61,044 nucleotides of DNA, from positions 1 to 61,044 of the forward strand of contig UZAE01012114.1 of NCBI GenBank assembly GCA_900617975.1. Direction: 5' to 3'. Below are positions 39,801 through 53,540 of the stretch, one piece after another. Within the stretch, counting starts at the first letter, position 1, and each line of letters opens with the position of its first letter. The translations under genes and the position numbers were made by a program. The notes under the pieces were generated by a model that was given only the letters and a program-made list of their open reading frames with translations, was not told the origin of the DNA and ran no database searches. The stretch is from Rodentolepis nana (taxonomy: Eukaryota; Platyhelminthes; Cestoda; Cyclophyllidea; Hymenolepididae).

Positions 39801-42800
39801 TGTACTTCTAACTAGCGCAATGTGAGGGTCGCTTACCGTAGCTCACAAAGAAAGAAAAAAATTATAGTCATTTGACCGTCTCAGATAGGGGGAAGAGAGC
39901 GCACAGTAGTTCGTGGTGGATTTTTCACTTGTCATTTCCCCCAAAACATTTGTCAACAGGTTCATCAGCCGCATAGAGAATAGACATGCAGGTTCCATTA
40001 AGCGACGTGTTATAACAGCGCTTCAATCTCACTCAGTATATTCACTTAAATTTCATTCACCTACCCCAATCCGAAATTCAAGCCTAGGTGCACACACGCG
40101 CACACACACATTTTGTAGTATTAGTTTAGCTTAAATGCTCCAATGATTAGCTAAAAGTTAACATAAAAAAGTAATTGCGGAAGTGGAGAACGAAGTTCAG
40201 TAGATAAAATTTCGGCCCATATCACTTAATCCTAAGTTAACAATTGTAATCTGCTGAACTGGATGTAGGAGACCTTAGCATCCTCAAACCTTTAGGGAAA
40301 AGAGAAATGCGAAGCGGCGAGATTAATCCCTCTTAATTAAACGCCTCCAGCATTTCAACAAGCGCACTTGTTGCAATGCAGGAGAGGAGTCCTGGAATTT
40401 GGATTTCGGAAAGTGAAGTGCACACAGTAAATGAACTCTACAATCAGAGTTCTAAATTCGCGAGAAGGTCGGCTCTTGGATGCTTCGTTGCTTCACCCTG
40501 AATCTTTTCGACACCTCCACCCCCACCCCCGCCCTCCTTCATCTCTATTTGGACTTACTTTTATTCTGTTTCCGTTGCCCGCCATAATTTAATATTAATA
40601 TCAACAAAATAGAAGGGGAAGTAAAGAGAGCCTTTTTAGGCAACATTAGTATTTGATTGCTTTTTTTGCTCTTAATGACTTTATTAGATTCCCCACTGTT
40701 CCATTAATTTGCACTTAATAAGCATACTTGCCATGTTCGGTAACAACCACACAAACTGTTCAAGTTTAGTCGTCCATCTTCAAATTGCAAAATTTGTGGT
40801 TTTATAAACCACAAATTTAGTACTAGGTAAGAAGTGAAATCGATGTAGAAAACAAAGTGGAAAAACATGAGAGGAACTTACGCATGCTTTCCATTTCGGA
40901 CTCCTCTGGCTTGCCAAAGTTGTCGAAACCCTCGGAGAAAATTTTTTGCCATCGAGCAACCTCGTCGTGTGTGGAACAGATGAATTTTGTTAGAGTGGGG
41001 TCTTTTGTCCGATCGGAGTCCATAAGGATGATAAAAGTCAATGGAGAGCCAGCCTGATCGCGGAAGTAGCCAAAGTGCTTTGTCCATATTAGGATGGGTG
41101 GCTAAAGAGAGAGAGAGGCACAAAAACCAAAAAAATAAATAAGTGGTGATAATTCTTTTTTTTAAAAAAATTGTAATCAATAAGCACATCATTTATTTAT
41201 TTATTTATGATAGGTATCATTAGCCCTTTAGTTGACGTCTGGCTTCACAGAAAGCAAGAGGAACACTAAAGTGGCAAAAAGTCGAGAGGGGGGACAGAAT
41301 AATGATTCACAGGCGTAAAAGAGACAGACAGACACAAAGGTAGAAAAAAGGTGAGTACTGTGGAATTAGTCGAATATGAAATGCGGTGGAGTCTTGGTAG
41401 TTTGAAGTCAGAAGTCAACTGCCCAGGGTGCACCACGTGGAGGTAAGTCTATCGCACACCCCATAAAAACATTATTATTAGTTATATCATCATCGTTGCT
41501 AAAAGACTGCACACTTGCATACAAAGATACGCATCTTCTCTTCCAATAAAGATTCAAATACACTTATTTTAATAATCTTTATAGAAAGGCTGAAAGCCCA
41601 TTAAACTTCCAGACACTTATAAGCACACCTGTTCTGAAACAACAACAAAAATAATCGAGAAAAGCATTCAAATTTAACAAGAGAGAATTAATCAAAATTG
41701 TGCGAAATTTAATGCAAAATTTAAATAATAAAATATAATTAGCGCTTTTTTGAAAACCCGTCACTAACAAAACCAATAATTGAATGGCGAAGGAGACTAT
41801 TGTGGAGTATGCAATCCCAACAGGATTAAACTAGGCAATCTCATGCGCAGTGCCGCGGCAGTGCGTACAGAGGACTCCTTAGGTAAGCAGCCATTAATGC
41901 ACATTCAAGTTACGTAACTGTATCCGATTACTAAGCATGTTTGCTGGGAGTACGTCTGGGGTGCGCAATGGACTTACCTCCACGTGGTGCATCCTGGGCG
42001 ACGTATACTTATAGGGCAAAAAAGTCGATAAACTGGCAGCTGACTTCTCACTTCAAGCTACTATGACCCGACGGCTTGTCATATTCGACCTCTTCCACAG
42101 TACTCATCTTATCTTTTCTATGTCTTTGTGTCTGTCTGTCTCTTGTACATCTGTGAATCATTGTTTTGTCCCCCCCCCTCCTCTCGAATTTTTGTCACTT
42201 TGATGTTTCTCCTTCTCTCTTTGTGAAGCCCGAAGTCAGCTAAAAGGCTAGTGATAACTATCAAAACGCCTGTCATTTGAATTAAGTAAATTTCAATACG
42301 TCTTCTTCCCCTATGTCCTTGTGGTAACTTAGCTAATTTCGGGAGCCATTCCATACAAGGGGGGTAAGTGGGGATAAGTCCGTGCTTTTTCGTGCAGTCA
42401 TCCGCTACACTGCACACTCGCGTTTTCCTGAAAACTTGAAAAGCACAACAGTACCTTCCTGCAAAACGACTTAAAATACCGTTACGATTCGCCAAAAAGA
42501 ACATCTTGTGAACAAGAATATGTATGCATATATTTCACATAGATTCAGAAATCAAGCGCACATTTTGTAACGGCGGTAAGCAAGGAAATGAAAGTGTGAG
42601 AAAGATAATGGGCGGTTTAATGACCAATAACAATCAACATTTCCTCTCATTTGAGCCAATAAGAATATCGCATCTTTCAGCTGATAAAACGAACTAGTAT
42701 CAATGGACCGAAAGGATTGGTGAAAAAAATAATATGCTCCCTTGCATTGCGTTTGTCCATTTACTCGACGGCTTCTTTGGCACCAAGCCCATTATCTCTA

Positions 42801-45800
42801 CTTTGACCAAGAAGTCATTATTCCCACGTCCCTTTGTTCTTAGTAGGTCTAATCATTAATCATTAGCAATGCCCGACTAATCCTAGGTAATGCATCCTCT
42901 GTTCCACTTAAAACTAATGGTTTGGCGAGCTCAACAGATCATCGCAGGAAGATGCATAAACAAGTATCAGCTTACCATGCTGGATTCTCTAAAGAGGGAG
43001 AATTTTCCCGTTTCTGGGTCCTGTCGAAGGAGAAAGAAGCAATGCTGCAGGGCAACTCCATACAGTTCTACAATGAAGAATGGCTTAGCGGTTAAACAGT
43101 GCTCTTACAATACCAAAGGCCTATAGCAGCAAATTTTCAGAGCTTTCGTGGTAAAAGGGAATCTAACTAATAGAACGAAGCTCAAGGAAGTAGGAAAACT
43201 GCGAAGGCATCAAGGTGTTTCGACGCCCCAACCCCTTTCACGATTTAAAATGGATCTAATTAGAAAAAAACAATTTTCTAGACAGGCATAACGCGTCAAG
43301 TGTTTTGCTTCATTGTAATCTATATTTTTGGTGAACCTAGACCAGTTTAAAAGTAGTCCGATATAGACCTTAGGCACCAAAGAATTTAACGCAAATCATT
43401 ACCCTAATTCCCACCTCCATTATGTTGAGAAGCATTGCATTCAAATCTACGTGAGAGGAGATGCGCTTGGTGAGAGGAACGCCGATGCACCGAGTTCCAC
43501 AAACTCTTCTTCCACCACAAATTTAATTTGAATAGTTGGTTATGCCATACACTGGATCTGTGCCAATTAGTACTAAGCCTTCGTTTTCGGACTTTACAGA
43601 CGTATACACTGAACATGCAAACAGCACTAACGACTACGCAAATAATAGGATCATAATTGAATATTTTGGTAGTCTAAAAAGAGTTCATCATTTATATAGT
43701 GTTTTACTTGATTTACTGTTTCTATACCCATATCAGGTGGGGAAAAAATCCCATAATTCGGGGCTAGATATAGGCCTTTCCACTCTCACAATAGCAAGAC
43801 CATCATTTTTAAGGGAGTTTCTGAGTTCCCTCCTTGTTTCTGAGTGAGCTGGCAGAACCAAAGTGGTTGAGGGTGATAGCATCAAAGTATAACACTAGAA
43901 TGGACCATTCGTACTATGATCAATGCTTTATACTGTTTGGGGAAGCATTTGCATCACAATATTATGGGGGCCCCATTACAATACTCTCATCTGCAAAATA
44001 GGAAATAAATTTAGCAATGTGCAGGCATTAATTTAAAATTACGTCAAAAGAAAAACGTTATTGGAGTAGTAAAGCTTTAAAATCTGAAGGTAAACAACCA
44101 CACTAGGATAAACGCCCCACCCTGTCAGGTGACAGGCTATTCTACTCTTGATACTTAAATTAAGAAGGAAACATCTAACATACCAATATTGCAAATTTTG
44201 CCGCCCTCTTTACGGCACTGGATGGCCAGTTTATCGTAATTGATGAGTTTGGCATCTGGTGCTTTCATCCACTGCAGGAGAGTTCGATGCTTAGGATCAC
44301 CGATAGATTGCGGGTCACCCCAATCCTCCTTGAGATTGTCAGCAAAATAACGCAACTTGTCTCTGTGGACTAGATCGGTCAACTTCTGTTGAGCCCCTAG
44401 AAGCAGACTTTGTGCGGCTCTGCGTGAGATATTGAGATCATTTAATTCTGTGGAGTCGTCTTGAACTGAAACAATATAGCAAAAACGTTAGCTTAACCAA
44501 ATTCAAACGGTTTGTAGGAGTATAGAAGAAGGAATTATCCCCCCTCTCCCCCCCCCCCCCCCGCCTTTATATTATTATCGTAATCCCACTTTCCACCTGC
44601 TCTATCATTGGCCCAATAAGTAAAGAAATATTTCCTTATTGACACGAACCTTGTCTATGCTGAATGAATGAACGCGCCTAGAGTGGCAGGCTTCTCCATC
44701 CCCCCCCCCCCCCACGTAGCTTTGCTGAGCCTTCACATTAATTCCTGATTATTACAATGTAATTAAGTGGTACGCCGAGTACATTAGCATTGTTCCATTA
44801 TTATTTTTGCACTTTTTTGGGTACGGTAGCAATCTCTTTGTACCTTTCTGATGATAGGATGCTTAAAAATTAAGTAATAGATGCATACAGGGGAAAAAGG
44901 ATAAGTACTTTTTCAACGATTCCTTGTGCCTCTCCTAACGGCGACGTCAATCACAGAAAAAATAGAAAAGTCCAAAACGACGTAATAAAAGAACGGTAAG
45001 TGATGATGCCCAAGAAATAACGATTATTCACGAAGAATAAAACAATAATTCGACAGAATACCAATTGACCTAAAATAGACAGTAAACTTAAATTACCGGC
45101 ATTCCACTAACTTGGATATTAGAATAAGGTTAGAGTTTTGAACAAATTCGCTATTTTAACCTAATTTTAAATTGCCATGAGATCAAGGAGAAGCGAACGG
45201 ACCCAGCCTCTCAATGTGGTAAGCGCATTTCCGCCGCTTGCTTCGAAGTCAAAGCTCCAGCCACAACCTCTCAGAACCTCATGAGAGGACGTGTGTTTAA
45301 GGACAAAGAGCCCCTAACCTAATATGACGTCATGGAGAAATTTCGCATTCATGGATAATATTGCTCAACTAACTAATTTTCATAGCGCTGTCAAACTCGC
45401 AGATTCCATACGCTTTTCGCTTCCAATTGTGTTCCAAAAGTGGCAAAAAACTGTAAGATATAAATTGTGAATGGGACTTTGCATCTTAATTCTTTTTTAA
45501 ACTTAATTTTGAATAAAATAATGAGTTGACGCTCTTCGCAGGAAACAAATTGGAGAAAAGGGCTTCCGACGAAAAAGATAAAAGTCATCGAAAAAGCTTA
45601 AGCTCCAATTTTGTCTGTTCCATAAATTAGAGAGCAAAAATCAATAACGTTGGCATGGATGTCGCCTAAATCAATCCTGTTCCCACTTTGGAATGAAAAA
45701 AAAGAACTGCGGGAAAGCACTTATTTCAGGTATTCACGAAGCTAAAACGATAAAGAAATATCATTCGACATTTGTGAAGACGCTACAATAACGAGATTCG

Positions 45801-48800
45801 GAATAGAAGTGTCTAATAGTAAAATAAACAGAAATGAACGTAATGAAACTTCATTAAGAAAATGTGCAAATAACAGAGTCCATTGGAGGCAAATTTTCAA
45901 ATACACATTTTCTGTAGATGTGAAAAGCAGCATAGGGTCGCAAAATGGGGATATCAATTTTTGGAAGATTTAAGCATTCATTTTTGAGCCACTGACCCAC
46001 AAATCAACGTGCATTATAGTAATAAGTAGAGACTGCATTATTGAGACAAATAGGAGAAGTGGACATGTGGCTTTTGCATAATAATAAAATGAAGGAAAGG
46101 GCTAATGAAACATCGCGTCACTTCGCATACCCGATGCATCCGACATTGCACCAGGGTTGATCCAACCCTCCCCCCCCACTTTCAAGCCTTCAGGGTAAGA
46201 TTGTGGTAGTGAGTATCACTAATTGGATTACCAATCCTCACTATTCATGTGAGGCCAACAAATAAGCAGATAGAGTCTGAGCACAAGCATTGCCCATTCT
46301 TCGATTTAACCAAAAGGGAATTATTTATAAGGGGACCGGAACGTGCAACTCTACCAATGGTGGACATCAAGGTAGCCACCACCCCACCCACCCCCCCNCC
46401 CCCCCCCCCCCCCCCCCCCCCCCCCCCACCAAACCGTACTTTAGCATTTGTACATTACTGTTTCGATTCACAGAGACTAAGGTAATTGTGACTTTGTTTA
46501 TTTAGGTTTCACCAAATGTTCCGCTAAAATTCAAGAATATGTGTGATTAGATGTCGTGCATATATGCTGCAACACCTAACCACATGCATACAAATAGCAT
46601 AAACGCTGTTAGAAGCGGGGGACAAAAGCGCGCCTAAATTGACTGTGCATTCACACTGTGACCGATTCGGTTGTGCAGAGGTACAGACACCTTAGCACTT
46701 TGCTTGGGACCATATTCTGGGATTGCAACAGCGTTCTGATAAACACTAGAAAAGCCATGAGCGAAAGCTGCATTCGGAAGAAGATTTCAAAGGGCTTTCA
46801 AAAAGTTATTAAATACTAAAGCGTAAGACATTAGATGGAGGGATACAAACGCCGTTGCCGATCTAGTTGCGTAAAAAGAATGAATAATCTTGCCTGTCCA
46901 ATAGGAGCCTTTCTGTTTACCGTCATATCTGATACGCCAAAAAGTCCGCTGGTCAAAAAACATCAGCTTAGCAGTGATAAAAATTTAACAATAAACCGAG
47001 GTTGTATTATCAATCATAGAAATAAATCATCTGGTTGCTTTGACTTCAAGAACTTCTCCACCTCCTCTCTCCTTTTTACCCTATTGAACCCACTTTCTCC
47101 CTTTCTCTTAATTCACATGCCTACTCATGGCAGCAGATTTTTTTTGCATTACTCCGCAAGCATTGCTATGCCTTGCTTGTATCAACAGCGTTTGATGAGA
47201 AACATCGATAGGGCTCTGTTTTAAATAATCACATTCCACCAACTAAACCACTTTTTTTTGTCATACCAAATATGCGCTGAGATAATTAAACACACTAACC
47301 ACATGTAGCGTCAAAAGGACAGTGGGATGAAAACTGGGTCAGAGAATGTGAAAGCCATTCATTCAATTGGTCAAAAATTTTTTCCCAGCTAAATTCCCAT
47401 TCTCAGGAACTTCAAAGGGCTCTGCATTCGCGAATGCATGCACATTAATAATAATATAATAATTAAAAATTGCATAGAACTGTAAGAAGTCAAAGGACCC
47501 TTTAACAAAGCTCAAAAGCCAGATAGAAATAATTCCGTTTATCACTCTGATACAATATTTATCTTATTATCTTCCAATAATTTCCTGACGTTACCATGCT
47601 AAATCTTAATGATTAGTTATTATACAAGTATATTAACGTTTCTGCCACCGAGTTATTCATTTTCATTCGCTGTGGAACATTCTTCGCTAGTATTATGACT
47701 ACTCTATGATTGAATAAAGCAAGAGAAAAGACATAGAAGACTACAGTTGAAATTTGGGGGTGTACAGCAAACTTACCTCCATGTGGTGCAACCTGGGCAA
47801 CGTATACTCAAACGATAAAAAAGTCTACGATCCGGCAGTTGACTTCAAACTACCATGACCCGACTCCATGTCATATTCGACCACCTCACCTTTTTTCTGC
47901 CTTTGTGTCTGTCTATCTGTCTCTTTTACATTTGCGAATTACTCTTCTGTGCCTCTCCTCCGTGAAGCCCGAAGCCAGCAAAAGGGCTAATGTTAACTAT
48001 CAAAACGCCTACCATTTGATAAAATAAATAAATACTTGACATTTACGTTTGCGAGAAGAGGTGTAAAACTATTAGGAATATAAAATGAGCTTACCAATGG
48101 TGTCTGATATGATGCCAGCGAGGAGAGTTTCAATTTTGGTCCAACGTTGGATGATGATCAAGTAGCAATCAGTTATAGTACGACGTCTGGTTCGTGGATC
48201 TCTTTCACAAGCCTACACAAACAATAACAAAAGCATCAAAGTTAGCACAGTGGAAATACACAACCCCAAAAGCCTATTTTGTATTTGAGAAGGAAATGTG
48301 AGGGGAGACGTGATCTCCCTACCCTACAACCCCTCCGCCCCGTTCGTAAATACGACTGCATGTGAAATTTACACGCCAACACAAAAAGGATTTTACTTTT
48401 GAATTTCAGTAAGCGAAAAAGGGCCCCAACCAAATATAGCACAAAATTGGGAATATATGTAATTTAAAAGTTAATTGACCGCTATGCAAGGGGCCTACAC
48501 ATTAAAAATAGCCAAAAAGCCAATAGATACAGGGCTGAAGATTATGCCAAATTTATAGGCAATCACGCTAATTGGAGATTATGGGAGCATGAGTCCACAC
48601 AAATTGCATCTAAGCTCAAAATTAACCTAAAAGGAAATAAACGATGAAAAAATAAAGCTTATCTGCAAAGTTAACATCATTTCCCCTTCAAAAGCTGGAG
48701 GAGATTGTGAAAGGGTTGTTCGAAATCAAATTAATCATGGAAGAAATTGCAGCAAGATTGATCAAGTGGGGCATCGGATTAAGGCCATTATGCTCTCTTC

Positions 48801-51800
48801 TCATATATCTCTCTCAACACTCTGAAGAGTATACAGCAGGAACTGGAGATTTGAACTCAAAACTACGAGATTATTGTGGCTATAAGAGGGAGTCAACATA
48901 ACAGACCAAATCATCTGATCTGATTGGATTCGCTCATCTGACTTTATCTATACTTTGCAGTAGAAAAGGTGTTGGTGTAACCAGACACTGGACTTCGGGC
49001 TCTGTCATTACAGGTGAGTGATTGTCTCAGCAACTACCATGGAGCTTACACTCAAAGAAGACTTTTACTACTGCTAACCAGCCATACCAACACCTCACAG
49101 AAGAGGCGGTACTCCAAATAAGCTGCCTGGCAGTAGGCGAAGAAGAGGACTCTTCTCGAATTATATTAACCCAATTTGGCTTTCTGAGGCGTGTCCTTCT
49201 CCGAAAGTGATGCGATTTGATGTGTTGCCTCCTCCCTCCCCCCCCCACATTACTTTCCATGGTGTCCGAGGTGGAATTGCAGACTACTGGAGCTATTAAG
49301 TCCTAAATAACAAACTAGGGTGATCAACAAAGCAACATGTATGGTATCAACAGAATTTGGTTACCTGCCACACACCAATGAAAAGTCAAAAATGTTTGTC
49401 AGTCAATTGTGGCAGCTATAGCAATCCCGGTGTTTGGTCTTAGAACTCCCCCCTTCCCGTCCCCACACACCCTCTCCTCGTCATTTGTGCCCAGATCTTA
49501 ACCTGATGGACTATAATTTGTGTAGTGGACGTCGTGGAGAGAGACACTAATTTCGAGCCAGTGCTTGACAATCTAGTTACTTAACAGAGTGAGGATAGTC
49601 TTTCGACCTTTCCCTAGATAGGTGCACAATTAGTTTGCTCTGGTTACCGCTACCACGGCTGGAGCCCGACTGAAGCTTTGATAAACGTTAATAGCGATTG
49701 TTCTGAGTTAAATTCTTTCAAATTTGTGTCACTTCCTTTTCTATTAAATTTTTTGTAAATCAACTTAATTTTGCTTACTACTAGGCCTTCAGATGTACTC
49801 TCAATACATTTTCCCCATTTGCATCTTTTCTTTTCAGTAAATTATATAACCAGACGACAAATCGCTTATCATAATGTCTTAATAATCACAGGGCGAGGCG
49901 AAGTACCCTTCTCCTGAAATATTCGTGCATTTGATCAGATGAGTGAAATAAAATGGTTTTTTGGCCTTGTGGCAAGAGACTGGTTGACTTGACTTAAATG
50001 TGAACTTTGTGCGCTCAGTGGTCAAAACACGACCTCCACACACAAAGCAATAAAATGATCTAGGGCATGTTTCCTCCCCCTCGTCAGCAAAAAAAACATC
50101 GCATAAATTTGTGCCAGTAATAGCAGGATCATTTGATTCATTTGAGAGATCACTGTTCATACAAAAATACACCACACCACACCAACAGCAACAGCAACAA
50201 TCTCCAATGCCAAATAGCTTGGAGATTCACAGAGCAGATAGGAAAGTGGACAAGCCAACACCTTGTGGGACATTTTGAAAGAAGGCTCTACTCAACTCCA
50301 AAGGAAGCGGCTGGGGTGAGAATGGGTAAGAGAAAATCTCAAAGCTTCCCACCCTCTCGTCTAATACACACACACACACACACACACCCACACACACACA
50401 CACAAACACACACGCACACACACAAATTCAATGCAGCCAATTTTATTATAGCACAGGTGTGGACGCCTGCGAGTAATAAACTAGGCAGTGTTTGGCTACG
50501 GAGACCATCTCAACTCTTACTCAGTCTACAGTATACAATCCAGAATGTGCAAACTTGGAAACTTGCAGGAGTAAGCGACTGTCACGAAAAAACAAATAAT
50601 TGATAGCATGAAAAAGGCCAACATTAAGCCTTTTTCGCTTTTAAACTGATTGTGAAAGTGTGCCAATGGTAGAAACTGTTCGTGCGAAGTTTACGGTGCG
50701 ACATTTTAATTTGGAACATAAGTGAAACCTAACTATAGCTAAGAACCCGACGTGTTAATTTTATGTCAAACAAAAAAACAGATTTCACAATATCAGAATA
50801 AAGAATAATGAAAATTGAGAACATACCGCTAGCTTCTCTGCCCAGGTTCGGTTGGCTTTGAGTTTGGAAACAGAGTCTGTAAGGGAATTCTGAATGAACA
50901 TCAGAACCCCGTAGGCCTCTATTAGTCGGTATGTGGTACTCTCCGTTAGCTAAAACAACAAAAGGGAAAATATATATAGTACCATTTATTCGACACTCTA
51001 AGACCCCCACAAGCCTATTTGGATCAAAGAATTATAAAAGCTCAATTAAGTGAAAACCATTGCCAGTTAACAGTCATTTACAAATAATAAAAGAATTTCG
51101 TTTTTCCTATAAACTACCAACATTCAACTATACCGTATTGGCCACAACCTGCAACAGCGATTAAAAGTGCCATACAGAGTATGGCTCATCGACTTTCCAT
51201 TTCCAATCCAACCCCACCCTCCTCCCCGCCTCTCCACTCAACCCCACTTTTAAAGATAGATTAACTTGATTGAATAATTTAGAAACAAATGGCATTTGAG
51301 AATGAAAAATTAAGTTAGGCTTATGTGAGCATGGCATTAAATTGAAGTCTTTTAATGCTCAATATGAAAATGATATTCCACTAGAGAAATGGGATACTTG
51401 AACGCCAGCAGCAAAAATATTAACCTGCTCTCTTAAAGTAAAAACTCGAGTTTCGAAATAAGGATGTTCTATAGATTATTGATTCTACAGTCAGATAACA
51501 TATGATTTTCTATAAAACAATAATTAATTTAAAGTTCGTTTTTTAATCGAAATAATTAAAACATCTTTTCTTGAAAAAATACACATAATACATTAACAAA
51601 TGGTAAAAAATTTGGGGAAAGCGTTAGCAACACCCTTAGGGGGTAGTGAGATATCGCATCGGTGAATTTATGGCAAATTTTTATTTTAAAATTTTGCTAA
51701 CGGGAAATTACTCGTGGTAACTATCACTGGTTATGCACTGGTGAGTATTAGGCGCTAACTGCAAATCATTATGCCAAACTTTTACTACACTCTCAACCAC

Positions 51801-53503
51801 CACAAAATCAACTTGAACAAAACGCCCACGCTGTCACTTTCATGTTTATAAACCAATGAGAACACTGAAGATTCGCTACTTCGCAGAGGGCTTTGTTCAA
51901 GTCCAGATGTGCGCAGAAAGTACATCGCTCTTAATTGAACCCATTTGTTATTCCGCACCATCAGGTACAGTGAAAAGTCTCTGAGGGTCGCTTGATGAAA
52001 CGGTCCAATTCCCACGCATTTCACTAAGTATGTAATTAGAGCGTCTGGTATCGGTAAATTGGGTGACAATGACAAATGTTTCCGGGGGCATTAAAATCGG
52101 ACTACTTCACCTTCAACATACGCAGAAAGTGGACTTAAGCCTCGAACAGAAGTCAAAATTACCTGACTAGTTTAATCAGTAACCAATACGACCTGCTTCC
52201 CCCCACAACCAACGACTTGTATCAACAACAAACCTTTGTGCAATTTTGATCTTATGAAGATAAGAACAAAATTATCCTCCACTCTTATATGCCCTCCTTT
52301 GCCTTACTATTAGATAGAATGCATCATTACAAGAATTAGAATAATTAAGCTAGAAAAAAGCAACTGGAGTTTTCATCCAATAGACCTTCAAGCTAAACCT
52401 CCATGTAAATCTAATAACTCCAAATATACCAAACGGCGATTGTCTTAATCAGAAAGATGTATAGGAATGTTCAAACTTGACAACCGAAATCATCACATCG
52501 TGTTCTCCCTTACCGTAAAAAGATGCAACTGTCAAGACCATAATAAAATCCCATTCAGCCAGTATCTGGGACACAAATACGAGTGATCATTTTCCTTCGA
52601 TCAAATTGACAAATGAAACTGTCATTGACTTATCACTGAAGGAGTTATTTAAATACACTAAGACTATACTGATATTTTGAATAATAACTATCTATAAGGC
52701 CATTTGGGAAAGTGTTTAACAACACTTACTTTGGATAGAGGGGGGGGGGGTGCGATAGACTTACCCTCCACGCGATGTAACGCATACGCATCCGGCAAAA
52801 GTTTATGAACCGCCATTTGACTTCTCACTTCAAACCACCATGACCGCATCCTATGTCATATTCCCCCACTTCCGCAGTATTCACCTCACCTTTCCCCTGC
52901 CTTTGTGTCTGTCTGTCTATCTCTCACTTTTAAATTTGTGAAACACTCTTCTGTTCCCCCTCGCAAATTTTTGTTACCTTGATGGTCCTCACCTCTGTGA
53001 AGACCGAAGTCAACTCAAGGGCTAATTACACCTATCATAAAGCCTGCCATTTAATATAAATAAATAAAAACTTTGGGTAGAAGCCGAAATGGTGAGAAAT
53101 TTGAATTTCAACACCAATTCCACAAACCAAACTTCTTTATCAATGCGCTTGACAGTCACCATGGCGTCGCCGACATCTCAGACGAGCACGTTAAAAAATC
53201 TGGGCTAAGAAGTATAACAATTTTTTGTTGAACAATACTGTTGAACAAATGGAATGGACACCGTGAGGAGAGTAATCAATTTTAATTTCCATTACTAATC
53301 AATCAGTAATCAATACAACCAGAAACACAAAATTGCTACCCATATTAATAGCATTTTAAACTGCAGTTTCAGAAATAGCACAATCAGATACCACACACAC
53401 ACGTGAGCGTAAAAAAACGCTCATATGATACCACTGAACACTAACTACGCCATAGAAAATATATCTAAGAGGAAACCCATATATACTATAAAGACTGGAT
53501 CTA

Positions 53504-53540
<37 letters not shown>

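Noticed and set aside
42118..42504. 128-codon minus-strand frame
   Set aside because: It overlaps SINE copy 11 and does not resemble the PH segment needed at this point; the exon at 43067-42976 fits instead.
43081..43130. tRNA-like A-box sequence (TGGCTTAGCGG)
   Set aside because: No B box or foldable acceptor arm follows, and it is in the intron next to the PH exon.
46835..47224. 129-codon plus-strand frame
   Set aside because: No recognisable domain, no splice or start context, and it lies in a RhoGEF intron.
49027..49260. 77-codon frame present identically at 58488-58721
   Set aside because: Identity is explained by the near-identical inverted-repeat arms; composition and lack of homology do not support a protein.
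50133..50603. 156-codon plus-strand frame
   Set aside because: It runs through a CA microsatellite giving His-Thr repeats; not a gene.
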